This document shows positions 1 through 5,711 of a stretch of DNA of 5,908 nt, in pieces. The number at the start of each line of letters is the position of its first letter. Position 1 is the stretch's first letter. This stretch comes from Candidatus Sericytochromatia bacterium (lineage in GTDB: Bacteria > Cyanobacteriota > Sericytochromatia > JACMPN01), in assembly GCA_014377495.1 (NCBI GenBank), contig JACMPN010000421.1, forward strand, positions 1 through 5,908, given 5' to 3'. The notes under the pieces are model-generated. The model was not told the origin of the DNA, searched no databases, and was given only the letters and a program-made list of their open reading frames with translations. A program made the translations under genes and the position numbers.

Positions 1-115
1 CTCCCATCCGGTCAACGGAGTAAGACCCCACCAAGATAAGGTGGTTGATAGGCGGCAGGTGGAAGGTCAGTAATGGCCGCAGCCGAGCCGTACTAATCGG
101 TCGAGGGTTTAACCA
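1..115 (+). rRNA. rrl: 23S ribosomal RNA, 3' end (partial)
   Basis: This is the last part of large-subunit rRNA; the gene begins before the window. The conserved 3'-terminal signature is visible: GTTGATAGGC near 47, GTACTAATCGGTCGAGGG at about 90-107, and the closing TTTAACC at about 108-114, which in other bacteria pairs with the 5' end of 23S. The mature 3' end is placed at about 115 by analogy and could be off by a few bases. No ORF in this stretch is credible as protein. The 5S gene follows about 117 bases later on the same strand, so this is the tail of a 23S-5S operon. Confidence 0.96.
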
Positions 116-197
116 CCTAAAACACCGTGTTTGTGAAGTCTCTCATATGCAGTTGTCAGGGCCCTAATAGGGGAAGCCGGCCGTCAGGCCACTTCTT

Positions 198-221
198 CCG
201 AGGTCTGCGTGCAGATCTCGG
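198..221 (+). other. Hairpin in the 23S-5S spacer
   Basis: CGAGGTCTGC (199-208) is followed after two bases by GCAGATCTCG (211-220). This gives about ten pairs with one G-T wobble, and C198-G221 extends the stem. In RNA the innermost pair probably opens to a four-base loop. It lies just upstream of 5S within the 117-base spacer and is plausibly a pre-rRNA processing structure (inference). The rest of the spacer holds no tRNA that I can recognise. Confidence 0.55.
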
Positions 222-232
222 GTCCGTTGGAT

Positions 233-351
233 TTCTCGGTGATTAGGCGATATGGTCCCACCCGTTCCCATTCCGAACACGGCCGTGAAACGTATCAGCA
301 GCGACAATACTTGGTGGGTAACCGCCTGGGAAGATAGCCCATCGCCGGGAT
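233..351 (+). rRNA. rrf: 5S ribosomal RNA
   Basis: This is the 5S rRNA of the large ribosomal subunit. The universal loop-B/C core is present (GGTCCCACCCGTTCCCA at 254-270, then TTCCGAACAC at 271-280). The 5' strand TCTCGGTGA (234-242) pairs along its whole length with TCGCCGGGA (342-350), with two wobbles, forming helix I and fixing both ends to within a base or two. The length of about 119 is normal for the family. It follows 23S without a tRNA and precedes a strong intrinsic terminator, as the last gene of an rrn operon should. Confidence 0.95.
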
Positions 352-358
352 TAACTTT

Positions 359-397
359 GAAGCCCCTGGAAGCGTAAGCCTCCAGGGGCTTCTTCTT
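359..397 (+). terminator. Intrinsic terminator of the rRNA operon
   Basis: A perfect 12-bp stem is formed by GAAGCCCCTGGA (359-370) and TCCAGGGGCTTC (381-392), with a ten-base loop, followed by a T-rich tail (TTCTTT, through 397). It starts only eight bases after the 5S 3' end. This is a textbook rho-independent terminator, and it should stop most rrn transcription before the sequences downstream. Confidence 0.92.
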
Positions 398-510
398 TGG
401 TGGCGGTAGGTCATAGTGGCCGATCGCCCATGCCGAACACCGTCTAGCTCTTGCTTGCGGCCAGTAGGCCAGACCTCGTAAGGTGGTTTTGCTACCTGAT
501 TTTGGCCATG
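398..510 (+). pseudogene. Diverged 5S rRNA-like sequence, probably a remnant copy
   Basis: This stretch directly after the rrn terminator reads like a degraded 5S rRNA. TTGGTGGCGGTAGG (397-410) resembles the usual 5S 5' end. CCCATGCCGAACAC (427-440) matches the real 5S here (267-280) at 13 of 14 bases. TAGCTCTTG at 445-453 resembles the segment that follows it in many bacterial 5S genes. ACCT/AGGT (473-476, 481-484) inside GTAG/CTAC (464-467, 492-495) recalls the helix IV/V arm. GTGGC (400-404) can pair with GCCAT (505-509) as a short helix I. The span of about 113 bases is nearly 5S length. Helix II pairing is poor and overall similarity to the adjacent 5S is low, so a decayed copy is likelier than a working gene. 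Chance similarity is not excluded outside the loop-C core. Confidence 0.5.
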
Positions 511-552
511 TGCACCGACCCTCGGTGCGGCACGGCCGAAATGCACACGAGG

Positions 553-577
553 CACGGGTGCCGTGTTTGCGACACGG
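553..577 (+). promoter_or_regulatory. Two mutually exclusive hairpins
   Basis: CCGTG(T) at 561-566 can pair either backwards with CACGG at 553-557 (three-base loop) or forwards with ACACGG at 572-577 (five-base loop). Both cannot form at once. Such sharing is the geometry of an attenuator or switch, but no U-tract, leader peptide or ligand-binding fold is apparent, so the functional reading is speculative. Confidence 0.25.
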
Positions 578-754
578 ACCTGAGAACCCTCTCCCGGACA
601 CGGAGAGGTGAGGTGGGGGTACGGCCTAGGCCGCCCAACGTTTCGAGGCGCCTGCCACCGGCGTCTGTATGCGTCATACCGTTAGCGACTTGCGGTGAGA
701 CGAGCTTGATACATGTCGCCGATGTCATGGATGTCTTCCGTATGGACGGCGTCC

Positions 755-770
755 GCTCCCCTTCAGGAGC
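755..770 (+). promoter_or_regulatory. Hairpin hiding a GGAG near the helicase start
   Basis: GCTCC (755-759) and GGAGC (766-770) form a 5-bp stem with loop CCTTCA. The only good Shine-Dalgarno-like motif upstream of the helicase ATG, AGGAG at 765-769, lies in its 3' arm. Eighteen bases separate it from the ATG at 788, longer than the usual spacing, so its use as the ribosome binding site is doubtful. The alternative AGAAAG (771-776) is weak. If the motif is used, its sequestration would allow structure-dependent translation. Confidence 0.3.
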
Positions 771-787
771 AGAAAGTACCCCACACT

Positions 788-2587
788 ATGTCAGATACCG
801 CTATTCCGTCCTTTGAAGAACTCGGCGTTGCGCCGGAGATCGTCGCCAGCCTGGCCAAAGGTCAGATCCTCGCCCCGACCCCCGTGCAAGTCTCCGTCCT
901 GCGCGCCAAGAACCCCCAGGGCGACCTGATCGTCCAGGCCCGCACCGGCTCCGGCAAGACGTTGGCCTTCGGCCTCAGCTTCCTCAGCCAGATCAATGTC
1001 GCCGACCAGACCCCGCAGGTCCTGATCATTGCCCCGACCCGTGAGTTGGCCACCCAGGTGTGCCACGCCCTCCGTCCTTTGGCGATCGCCCTGGGCCTCA
1101 AGACCGAGACCCTGACCGGCGGGGCTGATATGGTTGCCCAGCTGCGTGGCCTGCGGGCCGGAGCCCACCTCATTGTCGGGACCCCGGGCCGGATCGTGGA
1201 CCATCTCAACCGTGGCACGCTGACCACGGAGCGCCTGAACACCGTCGTCCTCGACGAAGGCGATCAGATGCTCGACCTCGGCTTCAAGGACGACCTCGAA
1301 GCGATCCTCGACAAACTACCCGAAGGCCGCCGGACCCTGCTGTTCAGCGCCACCATGCCTCCCGAGATGCGGGCCATCGCCAAGCGCTACATGCGTCAGG
1401 CCGAGACGATCACCGTGGACTCCACGGGCGTCCAGCATGCCGACATCGAGCACGTTGCCTTCCGGGTGCCCCGGGCCAACAAGGTCGAAGCGCTGGTCAA
1501 CGTCCTGCGCCTCACCTGGAGCGACCGGGCCATGTTGTTCTGCCGGACCAAGGCTGAGACCGAAGAAATCTGCCGGCGCCTGACGGCGGAAGGCTTTTCC
1601 TCCGGCTACCTGCATGGCGATCTGGACCAGCGTGAACGCAACCGGGTCCTCGCAGCTTTCCGTTACGGCAAGCTGAACATGCTCGTCGCCACCGAAGTCG
1701 CCGCCCGCGGTATCGACGTTCCCGGCGTGGCACATGTCATCAACGTCGATTTGCCTTTCAATCTCGATGCCTACATCCACCGCAGCGGCCGTACGGGTCG
1801 TGCCGGCCAGAAGGGCATGTGCTTCAGCCTCTGCGCCCCCAACCAGGTGCGTTCGTTCCGCCGGATGCTCGACGAGGGCCGGATCAAGGCCGACTGGCGT
1901 GACACGCCGACCCCCGAAGCGATCCATACGGCGGACCTCCTGCGCATGCGGGAATCCATCACCACCCTGTTGGCCGAGACCGAGATCTCCGATGAAGCGA
2001 CGGCCTTGGCCGGTGAGCTCATCGCCAAGCAGGATCCCCAGTCGATCATCGCCGGTCTGCTCTCCGCCCGTCTCAGCCAGGAAAATGGCGCCACCTATGA
2101 CCTCGAGGCTGCCATCAGCCGTGACTGGAAGACCGACTCCGGTTTCTCCTCTCCCGCTGCGCCACGTGGACGTCGGGTCACGGCGTCCGGTGACGACCCG
2201 TCCCGTGGTGCTTTTGCTGGTCCTGGTGGTCCCGGTGGTGCCGGCGGCGGTTTGGGCGAGTATGCCCGCTTCCGGGTGAACATGGGTCATCGGGACCACC
2301 TGCACCCCGGCAAACTGGTTAACCTGATGTGCACCTCCGGTGGGATCACCGGCAAGCAGATCGGTGCCATCCGCATCCTCACTGAAGAGACCTTCTTCGA
2401 AGTGGAGGCGACGGCCGCCAGTGCGTTCCTCAAGCAGATGGGCGCCAGCCAGATCGAGGCCGATATGCGGGTCGAAGCCGTCTCCAATGCCGGCCCGATG
2501 CCTTACAGCAACACCCCCCAGCGTGGTCGCAACGGGATTACCCGTCCCGGCGGTTCGGCCCGTCCGACCAAGCGTCCCGCCCGCTAA
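788..2587 (+). CDS. deaD: DEAD-box ATP-dependent RNA helicase with DbpA-type RNA-binding domain (DeaD/CsdA-like)
   Basis: This is a 599-residue cytoplasmic RNA helicase that uses ATP to unwind short RNA duplexes; relatives act in 50S assembly, cold adaptation and mRNA turnover. Core motifs are all present: Q motif F9 to Q34, motif I ARTGSGKT (51-58), Ia PTREL (83-87), GG (111-112) and TPGR (132-135), motif II as DEGD (156-159) rather than DEAD, SAT (187-189), motif IV around LFCRTK (250-255), motif V ATEVAARGID (301-310) and motif VI HRSGRTGRAG (331-340). A helical stretch at about 382-432 matches the position of the CsdA dimerisation region. A glycine-rich linker (478-489) follows, then a DbpA-type RNA-binding fold at about 493-562 (RFRVNMGHRDHLHPGKLVNL, GITGKQIGAIRI). 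Length and order resemble DeaD/CsdA more than the shorter DbpA. ATG 788 is chosen because the Q motif follows at once; in-frame ATGs at 713, 722 and 731 would add up to 25 unconserved-looking residues. None has an ideal ribosome binding site. Confidence 0.95.
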   Translation: MSDTAIPSFEELGVAPEIVASLAKGQILAPTPVQVSVLRAKNPQGDLIVQARTGSGKTLAFGLSFLSQINVADQTPQVLIIAPTRELATQVCHALRPLAIALGLKTETLTGGADMVAQLRGLRAGAHLIVGTPGRIVDHLNRGTLTTERLNTVVLDEGDQMLDLGFKDDLEAILDKLPEGRRTLLFSATMPPEMRAIAKRYMRQAETITVDSTGVQHADIEHVAFRVPRANKVEALVNVLRLTWSDRAMLFCRTKAETEEICRRLTAEGFSSGYLHGDLDQRERNRVLAAFRYGKLNMLVATEVAARGIDVPGVAHVINVDLPFNLDAYIHRSGRTGRAGQKGMCFSLCAPNQVRSFRRMLDEGRIKADWRDTPTPEAIHTADLLRMRESITTLLAETEISDEATALAGELIAKQDPQSIIAGLLSARLSQENGATYDLEAAISRDWKTDSGFSSPAAPRGRRVTASGDDPSRGAFAGPGGPGGAGGGLGEYARFRVNMGHRDHLHPGKLVNLMCTSGGITGKQIGAIRILTEETFFEVEATAASAFLKQMGASQIEADMRVEAVSNAGPMPYSNTPQRGRNGITRPGGSARPTKRPAR

Positions 2588-2601
2588 CCCGTAGCGTCAC
2601 C

Positions 2602-2640
2602 CGCATGGCCCGCTGATTCACTGAATCGGCGGGCCATGCG
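2602..2640. terminator. Long stem-loop between convergent genes
   Basis: The arms 2602-2619 and 2623-2640 pair over 18 bp with a single T-G wobble and a three-base loop (ACT). The hairpin begins 14 bases after the helicase stop and ends 4 bases before the stop of the convergent debranching gene, so it can serve both strands. Neither side has a proper U-run (ACATTTA on the plus side), so termination may be inefficient or the structure may mainly protect 3' ends. Confidence 0.75.
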
Positions 2641-2644
2641 ACAT

Positions 2645-4948
2645 TTACGCCACGCCGTCGAGCAGGTCGCCGAGCCGTTTCGGCCAGGTTGCCGTCTGAG
2701 ACCAGGGACTCGCCTGGCGTATAACCCGTAGGGACGGGCCTTGCTGATCAATGATCCGGACTGTCGTGTGGCCCTTGGGTTGGCGTTGGAACTGGAGCGA
2801 GACCCGACTTTTGCCGACCTGCAAATGGTGCAGGGTGATCTCCGGCAGCCAGTCCGGCAGGTGGGGATCCACCATCAGGACCTGCAGCGGCGCATAGGGA
2901 TAGAGGCCCAGAAGGGCCTGCAGGAGACAGAACAGCGCTGATGATGACCAGGCTTGCGGCCAGTTTGCCTGTGGATACAACGCCGGAAAGGGATGGCGCT
3001 CGCTGCGGGCATGGCCGCTGAAGAGTTCGGGGAGCCGGAGGTTCTCAAAGAGGCTGGCGGCTTCATATTGGGCTTTCGTCAGCCGATGCAGGTGATCGAT
3101 CAGGCCGTATCGCATGAAGGGCAAGGCGAAAGTGCCCTGCTCGACCGGCCAGACCGCACCCCGGTGATAGCTGTAGGGGTTGAACGCCGGATGGCGGCTG
3201 GACAGCGTGCGGACGCCCCATCCGGAGAACATATCGTCCGCCATCAGCCGGTCGGCAACCGGGGCGACCAGATCGCTGTCGGCGATCGCCGTGGCCAGGC
3301 AGTGTCCGGCGTTCGAGCCGACGGAACGGACGGGGCGGCCATGCGCATCCAGGGCCATGGCAAAATAGCCGTCATCCGGCAACCAGAACGCCTCATTGAA
3401 GCGTTTTTTTAACTCCCGTGCCTCTCGGTAAAGCCGCTTGGCGGGATCCTTGTCGCCGAGCCACCACAACACTTCGGCCAAGTGGAGCTTGGCCAGGTAG
3501 ACAAACCCCTGTTCCTCGCTCGTGGCGATCGGCGGGACCACTTGGCCGCCGGCAGCATCGACGATCGCATCGGCTGAATCCTTCCAGCCCTGGTGGCGGT
3601 TTCCCAAGGGTGAACGGGTCTGGTAGTAGTAGAAGCCGTCCCGGGGACTGCGACAAACCTGGTCGAGCCAGCGAAGGCCCTTCAGTGCGGCATCGACCAT
3701 GGGGCCGACCGCCCCTTTGTCACCCGTCCAGTGCCAGAACTCCGAAACGACGACCGGAAAAAAGGCCGACGTGGTGATCGAGCCGTAGTACCGATACCGG
3801 GGAGTCAGGTGCAAACGGGCTTCCCGGTTGGTTTGGATCTCGTGGATCAGCCGGCCCGGAGCCTCATCCAGCCAGTCGTTCGTCCGGCGGCCCTGCCAGT
3901 CGACGATCGCCGGGATCGTTCCCCGCATCAGGTCCGGCGTCAGCAGACCGGCCTGCCAGGCGCTCGTCAACGTATCCCGACCGAACAGGGCGACGTACAT
4001 CGGTAGGCCGGCTGCCACCGTCCAGGCATGGGGGCCCTCGGTCAGATCCGCCAGCCGCAAGGCGGCCAGATCATGTCGGGCCTGGGCCAGGGCTTTAATG
4101 ACGACAGGGGTCAGGGTCATCGTGCCGGGGGCTGAAAAGTGGGTAGCAGCGTGCTGATAGGCGGTTTGATCCCGCCGGGCCAGCGTGGGCGGGTGTTCAC
4201 AGCCGACCGCCGGGGCGAGCTCGTGGTCATCGATCGAGAGCGACAGTTCCAGGCATGCATGCCAGTGCCCGTGTGGGGGCAACACCACGGCAAAGGAGAG
4301 TAGTCCGTCTTCGTGGTCCGGTGGGCTGTCAGCATGGGTCACACGCAGTCGGAAGCCGTCGCTGATGCGGACCGATGTCCCCGTATGGTCACAATGTGTG
4401 GCCTGATAGGCGAACGCCAGGGTGCCACCGCCAACCGTCGCTTCCCAGGCAGGACCCTGGGAGATGGCACCGGGCAGGTTCCGCCAGCCTTCGTCGGCGC
4501 CGATGGCCAGTTGGAGACAGGTGGTGACGGGGACCTGCGTGTAGTTCGTCAGGTCGACGTCTTCGTGCATCCCGCCGTCGATCCGCCGGCTCAGGCGTAG
4601 CTCCACTGTCTGCTGGGCAGGATTGTCCTCTTCCAGGCCCGTGTCTTGCATGCCCTCCGGCGTCACGATGTAGTAGCCGAGGCAGTGGTCCTGGGTGACA
4701 TTGGTGACCACGGACGTCAGGGGTGTCCGGCCGTCCAGGCTGTACCGCCAGCAGTTGATCAGCTTGGTCTGGTAGGCGTAGAGGCCCTGATCCGTCCCCG
4801 GGGCGATGAAGCCGTCCCGGCCGCAGGCCAGCACTGTGCGTCCCTGGCTGACGAAAAGGGTCTCCGGCCGGGGGCGCAGCCGGATCTGGCGCATGGTCTC
4901 CCAGGCGGTTTGGCCACTGTCACGGGCCGGATCGGGTTCTTGGCGCAT
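2645..4948 (-). CDS. Glycogen debranching enzyme (amylo-alpha-1,6-glucosidase family)
   Basis: This 767-residue protein probably hydrolyses alpha-1,6 branch points in glycogen or related glucans in the cytoplasm; there is no signal peptide or membrane segment. Numbered from ATG 4948, residues about 20-250 form the beta-rich N-terminal domain of bacterial debranching enzymes (FIAPGTDQGLYAYQTKLI at 47-64). Residues about 280-700 form the (alpha/alpha)6 catalytic domain, with FGRDTLTSAW (322-331), APGRLIHE (363-370), QGWKDSADAI (453-462, where the Asp of the GWKDS motif is the likely acid), SNAGHC (545-550), RTLSSRHPAFNPYSYHRGAVWP split over 580-601 and PQAWSSSA (664-671). No glycoside hydrolase 13-type transferase domain is seen, unlike the bifunctional eukaryotic enzyme. 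An upstream GTG at 5005 would add 19 residues but lacks a ribosome binding site; ATG 4894 is also possible. The true substrate (glycogen, limit dextrin or trehalose-like sugars) cannot be settled from sequence. The response regulator lies 132 bp upstream on the same strand. Confidence 0.93.
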   Translation of the reverse strand: MRQEPDPARDSGQTAWETMRQIRLRPRPETLFVSQGRTVLACGRDGFIAPGTDQGLYAYQTKLINCWRYSLDGRTPLTSVVTNVTQDHCLGYYIVTPEGMQDTGLEEDNPAQQTVELRLSRRIDGGMHEDVDLTNYTQVPVTTCLQLAIGADEGWRNLPGAISQGPAWEATVGGGTLAFAYQATHCDHTGTSVRISDGFRLRVTHADSPPDHEDGLLSFAVVLPPHGHWHACLELSLSIDDHELAPAVGCEHPPTLARRDQTAYQHAATHFSAPGTMTLTPVVIKALAQARHDLAALRLADLTEGPHAWTVAAGLPMYVALFGRDTLTSAWQAGLLTPDLMRGTIPAIVDWQGRRTNDWLDEAPGRLIHEIQTNREARLHLTPRYRYYGSITTSAFFPVVVSEFWHWTGDKGAVGPMVDAALKGLRWLDQVCRSPRDGFYYYQTRSPLGNRHQGWKDSADAIVDAAGGQVVPPIATSEEQGFVYLAKLHLAEVLWWLGDKDPAKRLYREARELKKRFNEAFWLPDDGYFAMALDAHGRPVRSVGSNAGHCLATAIADSDLVAPVADRLMADDMFSGWGVRTLSSRHPAFNPYSYHRGAVWPVEQGTFALPFMRYGLIDHLHRLTKAQYEAASLFENLRLPELFSGHARSERHPFPALYPQANWPQAWSSSALFCLLQALLGLYPYAPLQVLMVDPHLPDWLPEITLHHLQVGKSRVSLQFQRQPKGHTTVRIIDQQGPSLRVIRQASPWSQTATWPKRLGDLLDGVA

Positions 4949-4957
4949 GCCGGTGAT

Positions 4958-4962
4958 TCCCC
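4958..4962 (-). promoter_or_regulatory. Likely ribosome binding site of the debranching gene
   Basis: The minus strand reads GGGGA, nine bases before ATG 4948. It is a fair but not perfect Shine-Dalgarno and favours this start over GTG 5005, which has none. ATG 4894 has GGGAG only three bases away, which is too close. Confidence 0.5.
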
Positions 4963-5080
4963 GCTGATCCCGGGTATCCTGCCACACGGCGGAGAGAATG
5001 GCCACAGGCCCAGACGCAGGCTACCGGGGGATTAAGGGGAAGGACGCCGCTTGGTTGCGCCAGTAGTCCGCCTACCGATG

Positions 5081-5437
5081 TCAGAGAAAGCGCTTCACGT
5101 CACGGACGAACGCATCGGGATCGTGGGCCTTTTCGATAAAGCCGTCCGCCTTGGCTTCGACCACCAGGGTCTCCAACGAGGCTTTGGAGGCTGACGAGTA
5201 GAAAATCACCTTCATGCCGGGGATGCGTTACTTGATGATTTCGCACACGGCCTTGCCGTTTAGCCCGGGCATATTCACATCCAGCAAAAGCATGTCCGGT
5301 TTGGCTTCGGAAGCCAGCCGCAAAACCCCGAAGGGACTGTCGTGTCCGACCACTTCAATGTTGTGGGTCTGCAGGGAGGACGTGACCCAGTCCAGGACGA
5401 TGTGGCTATCATCCACGGCGACGATCTTCTGTTTCAT
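5081..5437 (-). pseudogene. Single-domain response regulator (CheY-like receiver) interrupted by an in-frame TAA
   Basis: Read through the stop, the frame encodes a complete 118-residue receiver domain, the normal length for a stand-alone CheY-like regulator. It has the acidic pair D9-D10 (VDDSH), the phospho-acceptor D53 (LLLDVNMPGLNG), a Ser at the beta-4 switch position (S81 or S82 in FYSSAS) and the conserved K103 (FIEKA). Codon 70 is TAA (5230-5228, minus strand). Translation from ATG 5437 therefore yields only 69 residues, lacking beta-4, alpha-4, beta-5 and alpha-5. The 48 codons after it (RIPGMKVIFYSSAS onward, to TGA at 5083-5081) stay in the same frame and look fully receiver-like, so no frameshift is involved. 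There is no output domain, so an intact version would act by protein contact or phosphotransfer. Causes could be a recent nonsense mutation (for example from TAC, TAT, CAA or AAA), a sequencing error, or readthrough. No cognate histidine kinase is in the window. Confidence 0.85.
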
Positions 5438-5444
5438 GAGGCGG

Positions 5445-5450
5445 TCACCT
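5445..5450 (-). promoter_or_regulatory. Ribosome binding site of the response regulator
   Basis: The minus strand reads AGGTGA, seven bases before ATG 5437, an excellent Shine-Dalgarno. It fixes that start against the in-frame ATG at 5494, which would add 19 residues with no receiver homology. The intact signal suggests the gene was translated until recently or still is. Confidence 0.8.
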
Positions 5451-5699
5451 GTCGGCACAGACACACTAACTAAATCCACATTGCCATCAAACAATGGCTT
5501 CCTAACGCCGGGGACGCGGTTTTTACCGGATTTTGCGCCTAAAGTCGTAATATTTCGTCATTATTTCAGGAGACTTGCTCCCGGTTCGGGCGGCGGGACG
5601 ACGGCGGCCGTGCGCCAGGGTGCGCCGCAGCTTGCTTTGAGCGGGTGTGCGCGGTAGGGTTCCCCTGCGCCGACAGGCGTTTCGGACATTGCCAGGTGC

Positions 5700-5704
5700 A
5701 GGAG
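5700..5704 (+). promoter_or_regulatory. Ribosome binding site of hpd
   Basis: AGGAG ends seven bases before ATG 5712. It is a strong Shine-Dalgarno at the normal distance and selects this start over the in-frame ATGs at 5721 and 5763. Confidence 0.85.
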
Positions 5705-5711
5705 TTGCTGT

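Larger units (their letters stand above)
511..787 (+). other. Structured non-coding leader upstream of the helicase gene
   Basis: This gap before the helicase holds no convincing gene. It is rich in short perfect hairpins: GCACCGA/TCGGTGC (512-518, 522-528), CACGG/CCGTG (553-557, 561-565) overlapping CCGTGT/ACACGG (561-566, 572-577), CCTCTCC/GGAGAGG (588-594, 602-608), the palindrome CGGCCTAGGCCG (622-633), AGGCGCC/GGCGTCT (646-652, 660-666, one wobble) and GCTCC/GGAGC (755-759, 766-770). No sigma-70-like promoter with good -35 and -10 boxes is evident. ORFs that cross the stretch show no recognisable protein and run through the 5S-like region. It may be the helicase 5' UTR, since long structured leaders are known for cold-inducible DEAD-box genes such as csdA/deaD. 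That role is inference. Confidence 0.4.
5438..5711. other. Divergent intergenic region between the receiver gene and hpd
   Basis: This 274-bp region must carry the start signals of both flanking genes. Its middle (about 5520-5570) is AT-rich compared with the window, which fits a promoter zone. The only box-like element is TAATAT at 5548-5553, with no matching -35. CATTG (5479-5483) and CAATG (5492-5496) form an inverted repeat with an eight-base gap, a weak operator candidate. GTAGGG (5654-5659) and CCCTGC (5663-5668) form a small hairpin in what would be the hpd leader. No further gene is visible. Confidence 0.4.

Noticed and set aside
116..232. Possible tRNA in the 23S-5S spacer
   Set aside because: No T-arm GGTTCGA-type core or cloverleaf could be found; the visible structure is a single long hairpin.
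164..601. Long minus-strand open frame across the 5S rRNA, the terminator and the 5S-like region
   Set aside because: It overlaps a certain rRNA gene and a terminator, has no recognisable domain, and its length is expected from GC-rich sequence with few stops.
622..633. Perfect 12-bp palindrome CGGCCTAGGCCG as a protein-binding operator
   Set aside because: It is striking, but GC-rich and isolated, with no promoter elements beside it. I kept it only as part of the structured leader.
451..816. Plus-strand open frame of 121 codons running through the 5S-like region and leader into the helicase start
   Set aside because: Its product is rich in Arg, Cys and Pro with no domain, it has no good ribosome binding site, and it overlaps the helicase gene in another frame.
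1316..2305. 329-codon minus-strand open frame opposite the helicase gene
   Set aside because: It is the antisense shadow of a well-supported gene; the product has a skewed Gly/Asp/Ala-rich composition and no motif.
3404..3410. Run of seven A on the minus strand inside the debranching gene, a possible slippery site
   Set aside because: Homology continues in the same frame on both sides (ELKKRFNEAF), and neither shifted frame yields a recognisable extension, so there is no sign of a frameshift, programmed or mutational.
5610..5626. Tandem GTGCGCC repeat with a ten-base period upstream of hpd
   Set aside because: There are only two short GC-rich copies, within chance expectation for this composition, and no third clear unit.
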